From NCBI GenBank assembly GCA_020718965.1, contig DYRE01000056.1, positions 1-8,117 on the forward strand: a DNA stretch of 8,117 nt, in the 5' to 3' direction. The first letter of the stretch is position 1. Each line of letters starts with the position of its first letter. The notes beneath the pieces were generated by a model that was not told the origin of the DNA, ran no database searches, and saw only the letters and a list, made by a program, of their open reading frames with translations. Shown in pieces: positions 4,639-8,117 of this stretch. This DNA comes from Desulfomonile tiedjei. Its GTDB lineage: Bacteria; Desulfobacterota; Desulfomonilia; Desulfomonilales; Desulfomonilaceae. Position numbers and translations under genes: made by a program.

Positions 4639-5448
4639 ATGAGGCTGGGCAAGTATTCAACGCTGATTCTTTTGGCAATTCTGGGCGCTTTCATGATTGA
4701 CCATTGTTTTCCCCGTTCGGCTAGGTGCGCCGAACCAACCAACGCCGTTGTAGCTCGGGAAATAGTTCAGGAAGGCAACAGGGCAATCATTGAGGCTTTT
4801 CTCAAATATGAACTGGAAGAGGTCAATCGAAACGTTACCGACAAACTTCTTGACCGCCACCCGTCGCTGGTTTTTTTCATAAAACAGGCTGAACGTGGAC
4901 CACTAAAAAACTTGCTGTTTCTCGAAGAACAAGTTCACAAGCTACAGGACGCTCAGAAGAATATAGATTCTTTACCTTATTCAATAGCCTTCTCCTCGGC
5001 GGAGAAAAAGAAGATCTTGGGGTTACGGCCTGCAGCCGACAAGATAATTTCCTACGGCATACCGTTGATGAAACGTGATTTCCTCCAGGTAATTCAGGCG
5101 GCCAAACATGTGGCGGACCAGAGAAGGAAGCACCCGATGGAGTTGATGCGTGATCCATCATTCAGGGACGCAGTTTACAGGCAGTGTGAGCCAACTGCGA
5201 AACAACTGGACGAGGCAATGGGAGAACTTTCGGAGGGCGAGCTAATATGCATGAGGCTTGGGTTTGTCCTCGAGCAGGTAACAGTAACAAATTTGTGGTT
5301 GATGTTAAACGACAACAAACTACCGGCCGAGTCCGATTACATGGTATTTCGCAAAAAGAGGAGTGAGAATTTTGAGAAACGCCTGAAAAGGATTTACGGA
5401 ACGAATGACAACTCGAAGACTCTGAATCAGAAAAAAAACTCCAGATAG
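4639..5448 (+). CDS. Exported protein of unknown function, 269 aa
   Basis: ATG 4639 is preferred (AGGA at 4626-4629, about 9 bp upstream); an in-frame TTG at 4630 would overlap the hypB stop. The N-terminus MRLGKYSTLILLAILGAFMI is a signal sequence or membrane anchor, with possible cleavage around residues 28-31 (SARCA|EP); it does not fit a lipobox. The rest is soluble, charged and predicted largely helical (for example IVQEGNRAIIEAFLKYELEEVNRNVTDKLL; FFIKQAERGPLKNLLFLEEQVHKLQ). The C-terminus is basic (FEKRLKRIYG...). I recognise no domain. Because it sits between hypB and an ABC transporter with gaps of 5 and 12 bp, it is probably a periplasmic partner of that transporter, but this is inference. 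Confidence 0.8.
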   Translation: MRLGKYSTLILLAILGAFMIDHCFPRSARCAEPTNAVVAREIVQEGNRAIIEAFLKYELEEVNRNVTDKLLDRHPSLVFFIKQAERGPLKNLLFLEEQVHKLQDAQKNIDSLPYSIAFSSAEKKKILGLRPAADKIISYGIPLMKRDFLQVIQAAKHVADQRRKHPMELMRDPSFRDAVYRQCEPTAKQLDEAMGELSEGELICMRLGFVLEQVTVTNLWLMLNDNKLPAESDYMVFRKKRSENFEKRLKRIYGTNDNSKTLNQKKNSR

Positions 5449-5460
5449 TCTCCTGGACAA

Positions 5461-6150
5461 ATGCAAATGGATCCTCTGATAAAACTCGTCGACGTAAAAA
5501 AATGCTATTCCAGTGGCCCCGCATGTGAAATCTTTCCACTTGCGGGCGTTAGCCTGGAGCTGTTTCAGGGTGATCGGGTTATATTGCTCGGGAAAAGTGG
5601 GTCGGGTAAAAGCACGTTTTTAAACATCGTCGGGGGCGTGGACTCTCCAACCGAAGGTAGGGTATTTTTCGACGGGCGAGATATTACCAGGATGACTAGC
5701 CAGGATATGGCGTATTTTAGACGAAAGGAAGTTGGTTTCATCTTTCAGTCTTTCAATTTGTTTCCTACTCTTACAGTTGGCGAGAATGTTACCCTTCCTC
5801 TGGATCTTCTCGGAATTAGAGATTACTCCAGGGCTCATGAACTTTTAACCGAAACGGGCTTGGACGGTTACTGGAAGAAATTTCCCGAGGCGCTCTCAGG
5901 GGGTGAGCAGCAGAGGGTGGCCATTGCAAGGGCTCTGGTCAAGAGGCCGAGAGTGATACTGGCTGATGAACCCACAGGAAACCTGGACCAGGAAACGGGC
6001 AACGGAATTTTAAATTTGATAGACAAAACATGTCGTGAATCGGACGCCACTCTGATTATGGTGACTCACAGCCCTGACGCTCTATGGATGGCTCCGAGGC
6101 GTTACCGGCTCAAATCTGGAATGTTGATGGAAGAGCATTATAGTAACTGA
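5461..6150 (+). CDS. ABC transporter ATP-binding protein, LolD/MacB/SalX type, 229 aa
   Basis: All ABC ATPase motifs are intact: Walker A GKSGSGKST (residues 44-52), Q-loop FQSFNLFPTLTVGENV (Q96), signature LSGGEQQRVAIARAL (145-159), Walker B VILADEPTGNLD (165-176; E170 catalytic) and H-loop H203 (VTHSPD). The FQxFNLxPxLTxxEN and LADEPTGNLD wording is typical of the LolD/MacB/FtsE branch, whose members energise FtsX-type permeases that act from the periplasmic side. The large FtsX-type permease next door fits that. A second ATG at 5467 has slightly better ribosome-site spacing (GGA at 5455-5457), so the true start may be six bases later. Substrate unknown: lipoprotein release, lipid, peptide and antimicrobial efflux are all possible. 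Confidence 0.93.
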   Translation: MQMDPLIKLVDVKKCYSSGPACEIFPLAGVSLELFQGDRVILLGKSGSGKSTFLNIVGGVDSPTEGRVFFDGRDITRMTSQDMAYFRRKEVGFIFQSFNLFPTLTVGENVTLPLDLLGIRDYSRAHELLTETGLDGYWKKFPEALSGGEQQRVAIARALVKRPRVILADEPTGNLDQETGNGILNLIDKTCRESDATLIMVTHSPDALWMAPRRYRLKSGMLMEEHYSN

Positions 6151-6201
6151 TTGTTGAGCCGGGAGACGCGGGATTCTGTTTCGCTGAATCGATACGATCC
6201 T

Positions 6202-6231
6202 GGGGAGCCAGGTTTTTTATAAACCTAATAC
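6202..6231 (+). promoter_or_regulatory. Displaced ribosome site with intervening hairpin before the permease
   Basis: ATG 6232 lacks a normally spaced Shine-Dalgarno. GGGGAG (6202-6207) is 24 bases upstream, and between it and the ATG AGGTTT (6210-6215) and AAACCT (6221-6226) can pair around TTTAT. If folded, that hairpin shortens the effective spacing to about 7 bases. An in-frame TAA at 6226-6228 excludes any earlier start. The structure is weak (6 bp, AT-rich), so a role is speculative. Confidence 0.3.
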
Positions 6232-8117
6232 ATGACAATTCGAACACTTTTGAAATTTAACTTCAAATATTACAAAAGGCATACACTTTTAGCCCTGTTA
6301 TGCCTTATGGGCATTTCTCTGGGTGTGGGGATTGTTGTCGCTGTAGAATTGATCAATGATTCCGCCCTCTCATCTTTTGAGTCATCAGTGGATTTTCTCT
6401 CAGGTCGAGCCACGAATTCAATCATCTCAAGTTTTGGCAGAATCGACGAAAAGCATTTTCAGGAGATCTGGACTAACAGGAAAGTTAAAGCCGCAAGTCC
6501 AGTTGTGGACGTTATAGCCAACACGCTGGAAACAGACTCAGATCCGATTCGCTTCCTTGGAGTAGATCCTTTTCTGGATGCCCCTTTCCGCGGTTGGACC
6601 CCACAATTGTCGGGTAAAGATGATTTCGCTGTTTTTTTTAGAGGCGATCCACCTGGCGCTTTTTTGTCAAGCGATCTGATTAAACGCTACAACCTCAAGG
6701 TAGGTGAATTGCTTACCGTTCTTGACGCTGGGCTGGAGAAAAAGATTCGGATTCTGGGACCATTGACTGAAGATTCAGAAGGAGGGCTTGGTGAAAATCT
6801 GGCCGTCATGGACATTTCTGCGGCGCAGGAGTTGTTTGGTCGTATCGGCAGACTTGATCGAATCGACCTGATAGTTGAAGGGCCGGTCGGCGATGCGTTA
6901 CCAAATTTGCCGCCCGGTTTTAAGGTTACTGACGCAAACTCAAGAAAATCTACACTAACGGCCATGCTCTATTCGTTTCAGCTCAATCTGGCCGCAATGA
7001 GTCTGATAGCCTTATTTGTAGGTGTATTTCTGATATACAATTTTTCCATGTTTTCTGTTCTGTCAAGACGACAGGACATGTCGTTATTGCTGACGCTTGG
7101 TTGTGACAGTCGCAGCCTTGTCCTTGCCTTCATGATTGAATCAGTTGTCCTTGGCGGAATTGGAAGTCTCGTCGGGGTAATATTCGGATACTCAATTGCG
7201 GCTTACAGTGTGGGCAAGGTTTCATCGACAATTAGTCAACTATACTTTCTGGTGAACAATTTAACGGTCGGCCTGTCATTAAGAATTCTTGGGATCGGGG
7301 TAGGTGTAGGGTTTTTGGCCACTGCAGTGGGTGTTACTCTCCCGGCTCTCGAGGTTGCTGTCACTCCACCAGTCCTGGGTTTGAAGAGACAGAGCATAGA
7401 AGACAGGGCAAGGAGCGTGAGAGGCTACCTTTTTATGGGGGGAGCGGCTTTTTTTATTTTTTCCTGTTTAGCCGCGTGGGCTTCAAGGAATTCCATTTTC
7501 TGGGGATTTGCCGCAGCCTTCGGTATGACTACAGCATTCGCATTTTTCACGCCAGGACTGTTGAGTCCTTTCACCTACTATCTGGGAATTATTTTCAAAA
7601 GATCTCACAGTTTGCTCGACGCATTCCTCGCCTCTCGCAACATAGGAGCGTCACTCAGCCGCACCAGCATAGCTGTCGCCGCCCTTGCAGTGGCTCTTTC
7701 GATGACGATAGGCGTGGACACAATGATTTTTAGTTTCAGGACCTCCGTATATTCCTGGCTCGAAGGGGCTCTTAAAGGAGATTTATACATATCTCCGGAT
7801 ACAACCAAATGGGACCATCCTCTCCCGGAAGCCCTCATAAAAAAGATGGAAAGTGACCCAAGGCTGGATTCCGTAGAGAGATATCTGGCGCTGGATGTGT
7901 ACCTGCAGGGACGCCCAGTCAAATTGAGGGTTATCGAGCCTGAGATACTCGAAAAAATGGCGAAGTTTAAATTTGTAGATGGAGACGAAAGCCACAAAGC
8001 CTGGAGTGGACTAAAACGCGGTGGCGTGTTTATTTCCGAGCCTCTTGCTTTCAAATTTAATCTTAAGATTGGTGATTCTCTGACCCTGGATTCCCCGGAC
8101 GGACCCAGAAATTTCCC
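6232..8117 (+). CDS. FtsX-family ABC permease (MacB/LolC-like), partial at right edge
   Basis: The frame is open from ATG 6232 to the window end: 628 codons, unfinished. The N-terminus MTIRTLLKFNFKYYKRHTLLALLCLMGISLGVGIVVAV gives the first membrane segment (about residues 18-38). A large extracytoplasmic domain follows (about 40-240). Three hydrophobic segments come next (about 248-272, 295-325, 345-370), then two more (about 398-440), and a further one near 475-500 (TSIAVAALAVALSMTIGVDTM). That last segment leads into a second extracytoplasmic domain (GDLYISPDTTKWDHP...). This is the double FtsX-domain plan of long (about 800 aa, ten-segment) permeases. The motif LSRRQDMSLLLTLGCDSRSL after segment 2 is the usual FtsX cytoplasmic loop. 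It is the membrane partner of the ATPase 81 bp upstream, probably exporting or extracting lipophilic cargo; the substrate is unknown. Confidence 0.9.
   Translation, partial: MTIRTLLKFNFKYYKRHTLLALLCLMGISLGVGIVVAVELINDSALSSFESSVDFLSGRATNSIISSFGRIDEKHFQEIWTNRKVKAASPVVDVIANTLETDSDPIRFLGVDPFLDAPFRGWTPQLSGKDDFAVFFRGDPPGAFLSSDLIKRYNLKVGELLTVLDAGLEKKIRILGPLTEDSEGGLGENLAVMDISAAQELFGRIGRLDRIDLIVEGPVGDALPNLPPGFKVTDANSRKSTLTAMLYSFQLNLAAMSLIALFVGVFLIYNFSMFSVLSRRQDMSLLLTLGCDSRSLVLAFMIESVVLGGIGSLVGVIFGYSIAAYSVGKVSSTISQLYFLVNNLTVGLSLRILGIGVGVGFLATAVGVTLPALEVAVTPPVLGLKRQSIEDRARSVRGYLFMGGAAFFIFSCLAAWASRNSIFWGFAAAFGMTTAFAFFTPGLLSPFTYYLGIIFKRSHSLLDAFLASRNIGASLSRTSIAVAALAVALSMTIGVDTMIFSFRTSVYSWLEGALKGDLYISPDTTKWDHPLPEALIKKMESDPRLDSVERYLALDVYLQGRPVKLRVIEPEILEKMAKFKFVDGDESHKAWSGLKRGGVFISEPLAFKFNLKIGDSLTLDSPDGPRNF

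Overview
The window looks like a chromosomal accessory region of a Gram-negative anaerobe. The lines of evidence are a signal-peptide-bearing, porin-like outer-membrane protein, a HypB-type [NiFe]-hydrogenase maturation GTPase, a Cys-rich YcgN-family protein and a LolD/MacB-type ABC transporter. The combination would suit a Desulfobacterota (deltaproteobacterial) sulfate reducer or syntroph, but that placement is inference from gene content and overall feel, not from a marker gene.

Left part (1-1702). The 5' end of a porin-like gene leaves the window on the minus strand. Its upstream region carries a striking array of six TTAG-containing heptamers spaced exactly 11 bp apart (three 22-bp units), the architecture of an OmpR/PhoB-family (Pho-box-like) operator. 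Next to it lies a 44-bp scrap of a DUF433/DUF5615 toxin-antitoxin junction, nearly identical to the junction of the intact module 1.3 kb downstream. Between the two copies sit a minus-strand orphan gene of unknown function and a gene-poor stretch holding a good sigma70-type promoter and a short, possibly decayed reading frame.

Middle part (1703-3372). Two toxin-antitoxin-like modules converge. On the plus strand is a DUF433 antitoxin followed without a gap by a DUF5615 PIN-like toxin. On the minus strand is an MNT-type minimal nucleotidyltransferase overlapping a HEPN-domain protein. About 300 bp without a convincing gene separates them. Two modules plus a remnant within 3 kb suggest a defence or stabilisation hotspot.

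Right part (3603-8117). A tightly packed plus-strand gene set runs to the window edge: a YcgN/UPF0260-like Cys-rich protein, HypB (overlapping it by one base), an unrecognised exported protein, an ABC ATPase, and a long FtsX-family permease cut by the window end. Spacing (overlap, 5 bp, 12 bp, 81 bp) argues for one operon. The coupling of a hydrogenase-maturation GTPase, without an adjacent hypA and without the N-terminal metal-binding segment, to a secreted unknown protein and a Lol/Mac-type transporter is the most biologically curious arrangement here. The function of that combination cannot be read from the sequence.
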